Below are positions 57,101 through 62,100 of a stretch of DNA of 64,000 nucleotides, in pieces. Both the position numbers and the translations under genes were made by a program. The stretch is from contig BSYO01000025.1 in assembly GCA_033239525.1 (NCBI GenBank), positions 8,156,001 through 8,220,000 on the forward strand, given 5' to 3'. Within the stretch, counting starts at the first letter, position 1. Each line of letters opens with the position of its first letter. The notes under the pieces were generated by a model. The model made no database searches. It was not told the origin of the DNA and saw nothing but the letters and a program-made list of their open reading frames with translations. The DNA comes from Nepenthes gracilis. Taxonomy: Eukaryota; Streptophyta; Magnoliopsida; Caryophyllales; Nepenthaceae.

Positions 57101-57287
57101 GTGAAGCACATTGTAGCCAATAAGCTTACTAAGCAAGTTGAGATTGATGAAAAAAATCAAAGTAAACTAACACTCACCAAAGAGGAACTTGAAGGCAGTT
57201 CAATAGACAACGACTAAAGATCTGTTTTGTAGCATCATCATTATTGACAGCCATCTGGGCCTCCACATACTGCTTCCAAAATTTTGC
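3109..57287 (-). CDS. CSTF77: Cleavage stimulation factor subunit 77 (CstF77 / RNA14 / Suf family), internal exons, partial at both ends
   Basis: CstF77 is the HAT-repeat scaffold of the nuclear cleavage stimulation factor. It holds CstF64 and CstF50 and contacts CPSF during pre-mRNA cleavage and polyadenylation. Thirteen minus-strand exons join (in transcript order): 57287-57178, 56966-56866, 53248-53187, 53080-52940, 15256-15128, 14706-14660, 9612-9549, 8619-8499, 8317-8259, 8161-8093, 5590-5450, 3519-3455, 3205-3109. They total 1206 nt, 402 codons, with no stop; all twelve introns are GT..AG and all phases agree. Diagnostic stretches are [75 protein letters not shown] and [20 protein letters not shown]. 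They cover roughly residues 40-440 of a plant CstF77, i.e. most of the HAT-N and HAT-C arches. The start codon, the first ~40 residues and the C-terminal CstF64/CstF50-binding part lie outside. Family assignment comes from recalled homologues; exon borders are my own splice reading. Confidence 0.93.
3455..3519 (-). CDS. CSTF77: CstF77 exon l
   Basis: 65 nt, encoding [20 protein letters not shown] and L, plus two bases of Glu. Acceptor TGTGCAG, donor GA|GTGAGT. It matches the '[25 protein letters not shown]' stretch. Confidence 0.94.
3520..5449 (-). other. CstF77 intron k/l
   Basis: 1,930-bp intron without a recognisable gene. Around 4.26-4.49 kb it carries a TGTCC-rich, partly palindromic stretch, listed separately. 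The rest is AT-rich with no domain or LTR that I can identify. Confidence 0.8.
4263..4487. repeat. TGTCC-rich palindromic repeat segment
   Basis: Repeated CATGTCC / GTGTCC words surround a hairpin with 13-bp perfect arms (4395-4407 and 4418-4430, AGTGTTGGTGTCC against GGACACCAACACT) and a 10-nt loop. Such GTGTCGGACAC-type palindromic repeats are dispersed in many plant genomes, possibly MITE-derived. Family not determined. Confidence 0.5.
5450..5590 (-). CDS. CSTF77: CstF77 exon k
   Basis: 141 nt, 47 codons, phase 0 at both ends. It encodes [20 protein letters not shown], then [20 protein letters not shown] and CLDKDDK. Acceptor TGTTTCAG, donor AAG|GTAATT. Confidence 0.96.
5591..8092 (-). 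other. CstF77 intron j/k
   Basis: 2,502-bp intron. It contains an Au-like SINE at about 6.19-6.40 kb. The 7.05-7.99-kb stretch is very AT-rich with repeated AATTGGAATT/AATTCCAATT words, perhaps a decayed MITE, but I could not define terminal repeats. No coding sequence recognised. Confidence 0.8.
6186..6396 (-). mobile_element. Au-like SINE with an internal tandem duplication
   Basis: On the minus strand the order matches plant Au SINEs: a 5' A-box-like part (AGTGATCCTTAGCATGATGA at about 6396-6377), the B-box region GGTCGTGGTTTCAAAT, then GGAAATGGCTTCT, CATCTGACTATTCCCGAG..GAGAAGCC and a terminal CTGGGTA. The CATCTGAC..AAGCCG block is duplicated (6208-6256 and 6257-6305, 49-bp units). SINEs are tRNA-derived, transcribed by Pol III and moved by LINE machinery. 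Confidence 0.7.
8093..8161 (-). CDS. CSTF77: CstF77 exon j
   Basis: 69 nt, 23 codons, phase 0 at both ends. It encodes [20 protein letters not shown] and HIQ. Acceptor TATGCAG, donor CAA|GTAAGA. Confidence 0.93.
8259..8317 (-). CDS. CSTF77: CstF77 exon i
   Basis: 59 nt, encoding (D)[19 protein letters not shown]. Acceptor AATCAG, donor CAG|GTGTGG. Only 97 bp separate it from exon j. Confidence 0.94.
8499..8619 (-). CDS. CSTF77: CstF77 exon h
   Basis: 121 nt, encoding [20 protein letters not shown], then [20 protein letters not shown] and the first base of Asp. Acceptor TATTCAG, donor CTG|GTAATG. The '[10 protein letters not shown]' and '[10 protein letters not shown]' segments are hallmark HAT residues of CstF77. 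Confidence 0.95.
8620..9548 (-). other. CstF77 intron g/h
   Basis: 929-bp intron. I see no gene, LTR or structured repeat in it. Confidence 0.85.
9549..9612 (-). CDS. CSTF77: CstF77 exon g
   Basis: 64 nt, encoding (K)[21 protein letters not shown]. Acceptor TTTCAG, donor CAG|GTACTG. It completes the Lys codon begun in exon f across a 5,047-bp intron that carries a Copia element. Confidence 0.93.
10280..10823 (-). repeat. 3' LTR of the 10.3-14.2 kb Copia element
   Basis: On the minus strand it starts TGTGGAGCCATTAATGCC directly after the polypurine tract and ends ..CTACTACTCACAATA. The last ~75 bp resemble the end of the LTR at 22600-23197 (shared AGATT.AACCATGTAAATTTAT), so the two belong to one family. 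The left border is approximate. Confidence 0.6.
11000..12250 (-). pseudogene. Copia reverse transcriptase / RNase H remnant
   Basis: Minus-strand fragments: [14 protein letters not shown] (RT active site YVDD) near 11.86 kb; [13 protein letters not shown], the usual LGIEI stretch, near 11.73 kb; [20 protein letters not shown] (the SLMYAM..TRPD region) near 11.5 kb; and a degraded RNase H tail near 11.0-11.1 kb. The pieces lie in different frames with stops between them. Confidence 0.8.
12307..12798 (-). pseudogene. Copia GAG-pre-integrase / integrase N-terminal remnant
   Basis: An open stretch of 163 codons beginning [20 protein letters not shown], then [20 protein letters not shown]. This is the pre-integrase and HHCC zinc region of Copia polyproteins (CEHC and GKHH visible). 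The rest is scrambled by frameshifts, with a [19 protein letters not shown] piece that looks like an integrase C-terminal fragment. Confidence 0.75.
13401..14030 (-). pseudogene. Copia gag remnant
   Basis: The minus strand reads [20 protein letters not shown], then [19 protein letters not shown] and a later [20 protein letters not shown] segment: the UBN2-type gag of plant Copia elements in the expected order, interrupted by stops and frameshifts. The same gag family occurs in plus orientation at about 23.23-24.0 kb. Confidence 0.8.
14660..14706 (-). CDS. CSTF77: CstF77 exon f (short)
   Basis: 47 nt, encoding [15 protein letters not shown] plus two bases of Lys. Acceptor ATACAG, donor AA|GTAAGT. 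It matches the 'EEQQWMAWKKFLAFEKGNPQRI' region of plant CstF77. Confidence 0.92.
14707..15127 (-). other. CstF77 intron e/f
   Basis: 421-bp intron; no repeat or gene recognised. Confidence 0.85.
15128..15256 (-). CDS. CSTF77: CstF77 exon e
   Basis: 129 nt, 43 codons, phase 0 at both ends. It encodes [20 protein letters not shown], then [20 protein letters not shown] and SYK. Acceptor TGTGCAG, donor AAG|GTAATT. It directly continues exon d (..[15 protein letters not shown]..), which shows the two exons 37.7 kb apart are consecutive. Confidence 0.96.
15707..16090 (+). repeat. Left LTR of the non-coding element
   Basis: About 384 bp, starting TGTCAAAATCTGACTAGC. It contains a possible TATA box (AAGTATATAAAACG) near 15965-15979. 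The end is set by loss of similarity to the right copy. Confidence 0.55.
16745..17010. repeat. ATATCGGC/CCAATAT-rich stretch
   Basis: Dense repeats of AATATCG, GGCCAATAT, TATATCG and CCAATATAT. A similar stretch occurs at 20690-20870. This vocabulary resembles small palindromic repeats found in plants, but no unit length or terminal repeat is clear. Confidence 0.35.
18174..18350 (+). repeat. Tandem ~96-bp repeat inside the non-coding element
   Basis: Units at 18174 and 18270 share GCAAARCTGGARACACCTT, then GTTCATGTG and a closing GAGGACAC/AAGGACAC. A weaker third relative lies near 17.91 kb (GTTGGAAACACCTCCTTTG). The units are diverged. Confidence 0.5.
18850..19045 (+). repeat. Diverged tandem repeats (~70-80 bp) inside the non-coding element
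   Basis: Three successive units contain (T)GACCACT.TVTTGAGG.ACAATTAGG-like words (at about 18.87, 18.95 and 19.00 kb), each followed by a TTTAGAAAA/TCTAGAAAA or similar stretch. Confidence 0.45.
19354..20480 (+). repeat. Right LTR of the non-coding element, split by about 750 bp
   Basis: 19354-19543 matches the first half of the left LTR, and 20297-20480 matches the second half (TTGTGGGAGCCTTAAAGTCATTG..AAGTATATAAGATAAG). Between them lie about 753 bp absent from the left LTR. That block contains its own TATA-like CCCTATATAAGAAAG near 20.18 kb. It is either an insertion here or a deletion from the left LTR. Confidence 0.5.
20690..20870. repeat. Second ATATCGGC-rich stretch
   Basis: Contains CCGATATT, TATATCAGCC, ATATCGATGA and CGGCGGATATGTATCAGCC, the same vocabulary as 16745-17010. 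It lies just outside the right LTR of the non-coding element. Confidence 0.35.
21135..21167. repeat. (AT)n microsatellite
   Basis: Uninterrupted AT dinucleotides, about 16 units, in the giant intron. Confidence 0.95.
21480..21720 (-). pseudogene. Possible Copia RNase H fragment
   Basis: The minus strand reads [20 protein letters not shown] and then ILISS, similar to the [26 protein letters not shown] motif of plant Copia RNase H, with a stop in place of Trp. It is short and isolated. Confidence 0.45.
22600..23197 (+). repeat. 5' LTR of the 22.6-24.4 kb Copia
   Basis: Starts TATGAAGCCATTACTCC (compare TGTGGAGCCATTAATGCC in the family member at 10823) and ends CCATTACTCATAACA just before the primer-site-like sequence. 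It contains a TATA-like GTATATACATATAG near 22.86 kb. Confidence 0.55.
22600..24434 (+). mobile_element. Ty1/Copia retrotransposon, 5' part only (LTR and gag)
   Basis: Plus-strand element of the same family as the one at 10.3-14.2 kb. A 5' LTR (22600-23197) is followed by a primer-site-like AATTAGTGTCAG. Gag follows with [20 protein letters not shown] and [14 protein letters not shown] (23.23-23.35 kb), then a protease-like [19 protein letters not shown] (about 24.04-24.10 kb) and a LWHMYLR pre-integrase start (24.42 kb). It stops where the next Copia begins, and its remaining pol was not found. Multiple in-frame stops. Confidence 0.75.
24439..28164 (+). mobile_element. Ty1/Copia retrotransposon, left part (gag to RT)
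   Basis: LTR end ..AATACTTCTACA (24472) followed by the primer site TGGTATCAAAGCA. Then gag with [20 protein letters not shown] (25.17 kb) and VLGKKKF; a zinc-knuckle relic [18 protein letters not shown] (25.53 kb); the protease/pre-integrase junction [20 protein letters not shown] (26.0 kb); an integrase region full of stops; and [22 protein letters not shown] (27.94-28.0 kb), ending in [14 protein letters not shown]. At 28164 it is interrupted by a Gypsy element and resumes at 36589. Only about 35 bp of the 5' LTR remain. Confidence 0.8.
24473..24485 (+). other. Copia primer-binding site
   Basis: TGGTATCAAAGCA directly follows an LTR-like end (TTCTACA). It is a one-base variant of the TGGTATCAGAGC site (initiator Met tRNA) used by plant Copia and Gypsy elements. 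Confidence 0.7.
28165..30645 (+). repeat. 5' LTR of the non-coding Gypsy element (2,481 bp)
   Basis: Begins TGTAAGGTACCAGTTTC and ends GTCCATCACA. It holds a GC-rich patch (28.48-28.57 kb), a TATA box (TTATAAAG, 28575-28582) and a (GA)n leader (about 28.63-28.65 kb). By eye, 6 of the first 65 bases differ from the 3' LTR. Confidence 0.9.
28575..28582 (+). promoter_or_regulatory. Predicted LTR TATA box
   Basis: TTATAAAG lies just downstream of the GC-rich patch and upstream of a purine-rich (GA)n leader, the usual U3/R layout. The other LTR has the same block with TATTATAAAG at about 34547. Confidence 0.55.
30646..34132 (+). other. Interior of the non-coding Gypsy element
   Basis: 3,487 bp. 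The primer site at the left end and the polypurine tract at the right end are intact, but all plus frames are broken by frequent stops. The minus-strand open stretches at 31173-31693 (up to 106 codons) have no known motif and overlap each other in different frames, so I treat them as chance. Confidence 0.7.
34133..36583 (+). repeat. 3' LTR of the non-coding Gypsy element (2,451 bp)
   Basis: Begins TGTAAGGTACCGGTTTCC directly after the purine tract AAGTGGGGGAGAGT and ends ATTCGTCACA. It aligns to the 5' LTR along its full length, with substitutions that are largely transitions in the stretches I compared. Confidence 0.9.
36589..37627 (+). mobile_element. Ty1/Copia retrotransposon, right part (RT end, RNase H, 3' LTR start)
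   Basis: Directly after the Gypsy element the RT frame resumes: [19 protein letters not shown] (36.6 kb; family LKKSLYGLKQSPRAWF). Then an [20 protein letters not shown] piece (the LKYFLGIEVA..GIFVSQ stretch, about 36.86 kb) and an RNase [15 protein letters not shown] piece (family TSGYCMFLGGNLVTW, about 37.25 kb). The polypurine tract ACTTGAGAGGAAG ends at 37563. About 64 bp of 3' LTR remain before the next Gypsy LTR begins at 37628. Confidence 0.8.
37628..38148 (+). mobile_element. Gypsy-type LTR, left part (split by the 38.1-47.0 kb element)
   Basis: Begins TGTCACACCTCCTATTGTC, immediately after the truncated Copia LTR. It has a TATA box (GTATATAAAAAGCC, about 37.97 kb) and a purine-rich leader (GAGAGAAAGAG.., 38.02-38.07 kb), as in long Gypsy LTRs. 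Interrupted at CATTC (38144-38148) and continued at 46998. Confidence 0.6.
38149..40255 (-). repeat. 3' LTR of the Tekay-like element (2,107 bp)
   Basis: On the plus strand it reads TGTAATGTATGATATTACC.. to ..CGAAACCTCATA, next to the polypurine tract (ATTCTCCCCCACTT, 40256-40269). It matches 44885-46997 along its length. Confidence 0.9.
40300..40885 (-). pseudogene. Gypsy polyprotein C-terminal module
   Basis: [20 protein letters not shown] and [30 protein letters not shown] lie in one frame, followed by [13 protein letters not shown]. The end, [20 protein letters not shown], is in the next frame. This is the integrase C-terminal/chromodomain-like region of Tekay/Del chromoviruses. Confidence 0.85.
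41062..41670 (-). pseudogene. Gypsy integrase (202 open codons)
   Basis: The HHCC zinc module is visible (H of EAHRSRY, H of [22 protein letters not shown]). The core follows with [27 protein letters not shown] and [20 protein letters not shown]. The first catalytic Asp (MDF) and second Asp (LDR) are present, and a Glu occurs near the expected third position. A stop follows QTDG, where homologues continue QSERT. Confidence 0.92.
41933..42217 (-). pseudogene. Gypsy RNase H domain
   Basis: Encodes [60 protein letters not shown] and [20 protein letters not shown]: the Ty3/Gypsy RNase H (catalytic D of YCDAS, E of DLELAAV, D of YSDHNNLKY). Its frame differs from that of the RT block. Confidence 0.92.
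42390..42959 (-). pseudogene. Gypsy reverse transcriptase (broken)
   Basis: [20 protein letters not shown] and [20 protein letters not shown] begin the palm. [14 protein letters not shown] and [20 protein letters not shown] follow, with a stop after NRVF. Then [14 protein letters not shown] carries the F/YxDD active site (about 42.59-42.62 kb). In the family the 'GAP' residue is followed by [10 protein letters not shown], as here. Confidence 0.92.
43447..43899 (-). pseudogene. Gypsy zinc knuckle and aspartic protease (150 open codons)
   Basis: It encodes [20 protein letters not shown], then [15 protein letters not shown], a CCHC knuckle (CX2CX4HX4C). Next comes a protease segment with [13 protein letters not shown]. 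The catalytic DSG/DTG motif of the family reads DLC here, so the Ser/Thr-Gly are lost. This block is in a different frame from the gag start. Confidence 0.88.
43990..44702 (-). pseudogene. Gypsy gag (broken)
   Basis: A start at 44702 gives [13 protein letters not shown].., then stops. The frame holds [20 protein letters not shown] and DKVTFTA, then [24 protein letters not shown] and [17 protein letters not shown] pieces: the retrotransposon gag (RetroTrans_gag) core. Confidence 0.85.
44885..46997 (-). repeat. 5' LTR of the Tekay-like element (2,113 bp)
   Basis: Plus-strand start TGTGACGTACCGTATTACC, end ..CAGAACCTTATA. On the minus strand a TATA-like AATATAAAAACC lies near 46.78-46.79 kb, and the primer site follows at 44884. 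Both LTRs share a 60-codon minus-strand open stretch (44899-45081 and 38163-38345), a by-product of the duplication. Confidence 0.9.
47101..47220 (+). repeat. Tandem array, 4 x 30 bp
   Basis: Units start at 47101, 47131, 47161 and 47191, each TTTTAC/TCGAA-CATTTAGAAATTTTg-like. The middle two are closest to each other (TTTTAYCGAAYATTTAGAAA). The period is exactly 30 bp. Confidence 0.85.
47675..47938 (+). repeat. Direct tandem duplication, 132-bp unit
   Basis: Copy 1 starts at 47675 and copy 2 at 47807. Both begin TCCTTCGATTTTCAAGT and run to ATGGTTTAAACATAT, with only a few substitutions (for example TATATG/TACATG, CACATT/CACGTT). Confidence 0.92.
48291..48949 (+). other. Unassigned stretch before the third Copia
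   Basis: No LTR or domain is recognised. An ATG at 48583 opens a short frame, [19 protein letters not shown], that ends at a donor-like AAG|GTATTA at 48641. Around 48.65-48.72 kb is a TC-rich region. It could be the leader of the Copia that follows, a captured gene fragment or chance. Confidence 0.35.
48950..52409 (+). mobile_element. Ty1/Copia retrotransposon, 5' truncated, with 3' LTR
   Basis: Order: CCHC relic [14 protein letters not shown] (48.98 kb); protease [12 protein letters not shown] (49.12-49.16 kb; family WIIDSGASDHMT, the SGA lost); integrase YSDFLEP.. (49.69 kb) and [16 protein letters not shown] (49.94 kb; family TPQQNGVVERKNR); [22 protein letters not shown] and [11 protein letters not shown] (51.38-51.5 kb); RNase [15 protein letters not shown] (51.77-51.81 kb). 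It ends in a polypurine tract and a short 3' LTR. Stops are frequent. A 5' LTR and primer site were not found. Confidence 0.8.
52216..52409 (+). repeat. 3' LTR of the third Copia (194 bp)
   Basis: TGTTAGAATATG..CATTCTTCTACA follows the purine tract GAGATGGAAG. It contains an AATAAA-type poly(A) signal (AATAAATC, about 52391). Its end closely matches the LTR end at 24.44-24.47 kb (..ATACTTCTACA). Confidence 0.75.
52410..52939 (-). other. Upstream end of the giant intron
   Basis: 530 bp between the third Copia and the exon d donor. No repeat or gene is recognised. Confidence 0.8.
52940..53080 (-). CDS. CSTF77: CstF77 exon d
   Basis: 141 nt, 47 codons, phase 0 at both ends. It encodes [20 protein letters not shown], then [20 protein letters not shown] and NSVSRAL. 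Acceptor ATCGCAG, donor TTG|GTAACC. The residue after LWK is Ala where the homologues I recall have Asp. This exon is the upstream flank of the 37.7-kb intron. Confidence 0.95.
53187..53248 (-). CDS. CSTF77: CstF77 exon c
   Basis: 62 nt, encoding (G)[20 protein letters not shown]. Acceptor TTACCAG, donor CCA|GTATGT. Only 106 bp separate it from exon d. It matches the 'DIASGP.W.EYI.FLKSLPA' HAT segment of plant CstF77. Confidence 0.9.
53249..56865 (-). other. CstF77 intron b/c
   Basis: 3,617-bp intron, moderately AT-rich, with a poly-T run at about 55.97-55.98 kb. I found no LTR, domain or SINE in it. Short open stretches on both strands carry no known motif. Confidence 0.8.
56866..56966 (-). 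CDS. CSTF77: CstF77 exon b
   Basis: 101 nt, encoding (W)[18 protein letters not shown] and [15 protein letters not shown](G). The acceptor is TTGTAG at 56967-56972, with a second AG three bases on (TAGGAG, a NAGNAG acceptor). I chose the first because it keeps one residue between Trp and Cys, as homologues have. The donor is TTG|GTCAGT. Homologues have Arg or Lys where this copy has the Cys of CYICFI. Confidence 0.92.
57178..57287 (-). CDS. CSTF77: CstF77 exon a (first exon visible)
   Basis: 110 nt, starting in phase 0 after an acceptor CCTGTAG and ending two bases into a Trp codon before GTGAGTG. It encodes [20 protein letters not shown] and then [16 protein letters not shown](W), the conserved first HAT repeats of plant CstF77. 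The preceding exon(s) with the start codon were not found up to 64000. Confidence 0.92.
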
Positions 57288-57543
57288 CTACAGGTTGGCA
57301 TAGACAGCTTCAGCATCTTACAACTCATGTTGAAGAGCAAGATTAAAGTGATGGTCAAGAGATTACTTCCAATGGATGGATAGAAAGTCTACATTCACAG
57401 GACAAGGATACTTAAAGTCTATTTTTCCCTACCATCATGATCAAATTGATTACCTATAACACATTCAACTGAAATATAATCAGTATAGTCAATTGTGGTT
57501 AGATGAAACTCCAATCAGAATACCTCAAGCCTGAAGGTCTTTC

Positions 57544-57714
57544 AGGGTGAGCCCTGGTGAAATGGGAAGGATGCTCTCACGTGACTTGAAGTTAAAAGTC
57601 ACATATTCAAACCACAGAAACAGTAGTTCGCAATATAAGGATAAAGTTGTGCATATTTAACCCTCCCCACAATTTCGGAACATTTGAGCATTATGCCACC
57701 CTTTTATATGTAAC
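57544..57714 (+). mobile_element. Au-like SINE
   Basis: The plus strand follows the Au SINE order: A-box GGTGAGCCCTGGTGAAATGG, then AGTCACATATTCAAACCACAG (B-box), GAAACAG, ATAAGGATAAAGTTGTGCAT, ACCCTCCCCACAATTTCGGA and a closing CACCCTTTT. These correspond to GTTCGAACC, GGAAACAGCC, GGTAAGGTTGCGTACA and ACCCTCCCCAGACCCCGC of the consensus as I recall it. Confidence 0.7.
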
Positions 57715-58029
57715 TTTCATCAAAAGACTCAATAACATCGATACAAGAGATTGCTGGCATGGCATCTAATTTATCACGTCTACAATGTCACAGAGGATCC
57801 TGTGAAGCCCCATTATCTGGAAGCTTTAAGTGAATGGCGCACCTATAGCAAACAGAAATGTCGATGCACAGCTGAAATTGTATGTTTTACACTTTTGCAA
57901 TACTTTATATAATCTCTTTTCCTACATTGTTATGCATCATCACAATTCTTTCTATTGTTCTTTTTATGTGATATAAAATCACTGAATAGATGTGTAGTCA
58001 AAATGAGAGATAATCAAGAAGGAAAAAGC

Positions 58030-58390
58030 TAGAGAAATGCATGGTTAACTGATGTGGGACAATGACAGTTGACAAAACAGTAAATTTGGGTCCAAACAAG
58101 CCTGTATACATATCTGTTTTATGCAGACTGGAAGTTAACAGACATGTTCTAACGGGCATGAAATGGGCTAAAGATTAGTTGACTTTGTTAAAATTGTAAT
58201 CAGTTCTTGCTATAAGAAGGTGATAGTTGTGTAACTAGATTCTCCAGTGAATCAGCAATAAATAAATAATAAAGCTGTCTCTGCCTCTCTGGGGTTTCTG
58301 ATTTTTTCCAGAGCTTGATAGTGGCATCTGAAACTTGCTGAGATATAGAATTGTCAAAGTTCCTTTTAATTCATTGCCCCCATCAATTGG
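58030..58390 (+). mobile_element. Possible solo Copia-type LTR
   Basis: The segment TGTGGGACAATGACAG.. ends near CATTGCCCCCATCAAT and is followed by TGGTATTGTAGCCACCATCC, which looks like a primer site plus the start of a Copia leader. AATAAATAATAAAG and a CTCTGCCTCTCTGGGG tract near 58.26-58.29 kb fit an R/U5 region. No second copy or coding region was seen. Confidence 0.35.
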
Positions 58391-58989
58391 TATTGTAGCC
58401 ACCATCCTGATACCAAGATAGAAGAGCCAACTAGATCTTATGACCAGATTAAGATTGGATAGACACCTAGGTCAAGGTCCTTGTTTCGGGTAATTATTTA
58501 ATCTTAGAAATGTCATTTAACCTCAGCACTTCTTCATCAATCCCTTACTTTTACTACAAGTTTTATTTTTTAATTTTGTTACAACATATTCTTGAACACT
58601 TATCCTTCCGCAAATGGGTCATGTTTTTCTTAATTTGTAGAAACATTCATTAAATGGCGCAAGGAAGCACCAAACATTACAAAAACATCCTACCTTCACA
58701 TGAATAAATTCTCCAGGCAGACAGAAACAGCAACAACAGAAATAGAAAAAGAAAATGGTCATAATGTATCAATCAAAACAAATTATATATGCCCAACATT
58801 CAAATTTCCATTTCAGGAGCTTTTAATGGAGCAAGAATCATGTCAACCCAACACTTACAGAGAAACAATGGTTCAATCATAGTGAGTAGTATGATTTCAA
58901 CAAGGAAGAGCAGGGCCTTAGAAAGACTTATGCAAGAATCCATGGAACAGAAGAAAAAGTTGGTTCAGCATTAGCTCTGTTGCAATTAC

Positions 58990-59164
58990 TGTTAGTATGA
59001 ACGTGGGAAGTAAAGGATACTTCTTCCTTCCCCCTTCTCTTTATTGTATAGAACAACAGGATATTACAACAGAGGCAACAGATATCAAAATGAAGAAAAT
59101 GGAATAATCTTCCCATTAATTTACATCAACCACAATCTGGCCTATTATGCTTATTTCCTTAACA
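58990..59164 (-). repeat. 3' LTR of the right-hand Copia (175 bp)
   Basis: On the minus strand TGTTAAGGAAATAAGC.. to ..CATACTAACA, directly after ACTTGAGAGCAAG. It contains ACAATAAAGAG, a poly(A) signal in the sense direction of the CstF77 transcript. Confidence 0.75.
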
Positions 59165-62100
59165 CTTGCTCTCAAGTAATTGTATAAATGTCAGTTAAAC
59201 CTAACTTGGAAGGCCGATTACTGAGACTTCTTAAACATACAAGTTGATCTCCAAACTTTATGAATGACGTGCATATAATACTAGTTATGATTTTGTCTTA
59301 AACAAAAATGATAATCAACTTCGATATGCTTGGATTTCTCATGAAATACAAGATTAGATGCGATAACTACCGCAACTTGATTATCACAAGAAAATAGTAT
59401 TGTAGTTAGAAGAGAAAAACCAATTTCCTGAAAAAAATATTGTAACCATGTATGCTCACTCATAGTGTGGACCATTGCCTAGCATTCTATTTCTACACCT
59501 ACCATTGTTTGTTTTTTACTCTTTCATGAAATAAGGTTACCATCGAGAAAGATACAATACCCCGTAGTAGATGGCCTCTCGGAAGAAAGCCCTGCCCACT
59601 CCATATTTGTGAATCCTTCTATCCAAAGATGACCATTTGATCCATGTAGTATTCCAAGTCCTAAGCCTTCTTTAGATATTTGATTATACACAAAATAGCT
59701 TCCCTATAGGGAACTCGAGGAGCTTCCAAAAACTCACACACTAGCTATATGTTAAATATTAGGTCTAGCAATAATACGATAATCCTATTTCCAATCTAGC
59801 AAACGAGGACGACCTAGATGTTCAAGCAATTGATTTTCATCCTTTATGAGTATCAAATTAGGACCCATAGGAGTGTCTATTGAATGAGTAACAAGAAGGA
59901 AGAGCTCATATAATAGATTAAGCACATCATTTTCAATGATAACAATATCATTGACAGAGTTTAAGGATAGTATAGCATATTCTTCCATACATGAAATACT
60001 AAGTGGTTTTTATGATACCATTGCATGATAAACACAGGATAACATTTGAAAACTTCCCAAACCATGCTTTAGGCAACTACTTTAGTCCAAACAATACCTT
60101 CTTCAATTTACAAACACTTTCTTAAACTCCTTCTAAGAAACAAACCCCATAGGTTGATCCATATAAATTTCTTCGATCAAGTCAGTAACTATTATAAAAC
60201 GCATTCTCAATATCCAATTAAAAGAAAAGTCAATTAAGGTTAACAAAAATGGAGATGAGAACCCGGATAGAAGACATCTTAGCAATATGTGAAAAAGTTT
60301 CATCGTAGTCCATGCCGTATGTTTGTTGGTAGCCTTTAGCAATCAATCAAGCTTTTAGGAGGTCAACAGAGCCATCTGGATTAAATATAGGTACAAAAAC
60401 CTATTAACACACAACAGTGTACTGCCATGATATAAGCTCTATGCTCCCATGTTTCATTTTGATGCAAGGTTTCCATTTGTAATACTATGGCTTTCTTCCA
60501 CCCAAGATCAAATGATGCATCTTTTATGATCGTAGAGTTAACCACCCTAGAAATATGAGATATGAAACACAAGGACGATGATAAAGAATCAATGAAGACA
60601 TATTAGGTAATAGGATGTTATGTGACAAAAGTATGTTTACCTTTACGAAGAGCAATGTGTAGACTCGGGATTTATAGGTGCAAGGTCGATAAGCAGCAAA
60701 GGGATTAGCAAAGGTGCAACAATAGGCGATCTTTGAGAATAAACCTATAGAATATTAGACTAATCATGGTAGTCTATGTGAAGGTGTAACTAGACAGGTT
60801 AATCAGTAGGAGAGAAGAGTCGATGACAGATCAATGTACTTCCCAACTGAAAAAGGACACACCAATTGGAAAATAGGGGATCTTTTGAGAAATATGATAG
60901 GGATTCAACAATGTAGCACTAGCACTCATAAGATAGCGATTAAGGAAAGGATTGTATAATCCATTTTTTATGTAAGAATAACCAAGAAAGGCACATTTGG
61001 TGGATTGAAAATCTAGCTTCTTAGAACTACATCCAAGCTTATAAACATAGCATATGCTTAAAAACCCTCAAAGGCAGCAAAAAGGGTGGAGAGGATTAGA
61101 AAAGGAGTAGAGAAAGATGAGACTCGATCCAAAACAAAGGATGGAACTTAACTGATGATATAGCATGCATTGAGAACCGCATAACTTCAAAGGTGAGGCT
61201 CGATCCAAAACAAAGGATGGCATATGATTAATGATATAGCATGCAGTGAAAACCACATCACTCCAAAATTTTTGGGAGCATGCATGTGAGGCATAAGAGC
61301 CCAAGTAACTTTCAACAATGGACAACATTTGCATTCAGCGATCCCATTTGATTGAAAAGTATACACACATAATGTCTGACAATGAATGCCTTTAGAAGCA
61401 AGATAGGAAGTGAAATTGGTGCGTATTTTTTGGCATTATTAGAGAAGAATTAGAATTTTGAGTATCAACTGAGTTTATATTTGACCTTGAAACCATTGGA
61501 AGATAAACAATAACTCAGAGTGAACTCTCATCAAATATATACAAGTCATATGAAAAGAATCATCCACAAAAGTAAAAAAATACTAAAATTTATCAATAGA
61601 AATATGAATTGGTACCCATACATTCATGTGGACTAACTCAAATTGTTTAAAAACACAACTAACACTTCCCGAAGGAACTAACACATGGTCATGTTTACTA
61701 AATTGGCAAGCTTTACATCAAAGAGACGATAGAGTGTAAACACGCAATTTAACACCTTAGAATAGGCAAGGACAAATTACCAAGACAACAATGCCACTTC
61801 ATAGGGGATGTCATAGAGTAAAGAGTTCAAGGAGAAAAGATAAACGAGACATCAAGGTAATATAGACCACTCGACTCATGTCCCATACCAATCATCTTAT
61901 TCGCCTTGAGATCCTAAAAATGCAAATTAAAGGTAAAATCTAACAAAACAACGTAAAACTTTTTTGATTTGACTAATAGATTACAAAAAGACTGGAATAT
62001 GAAGAACATCAGATAAATCAATATTAAGGTTCGGATGGACATTCCATCAGCCAGCAACATTATCCAAGAAACATTAGGAAGGATAAATAGAATTAGAAGA

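Noticed and set aside
57288..57360. Extension of CstF77 exon a upstream
   Set aside because: The in-frame sequence upstream meets TAG at the acceptor itself and TAA shortly before, and does not resemble CstF77; the TAG is the intron acceptor.
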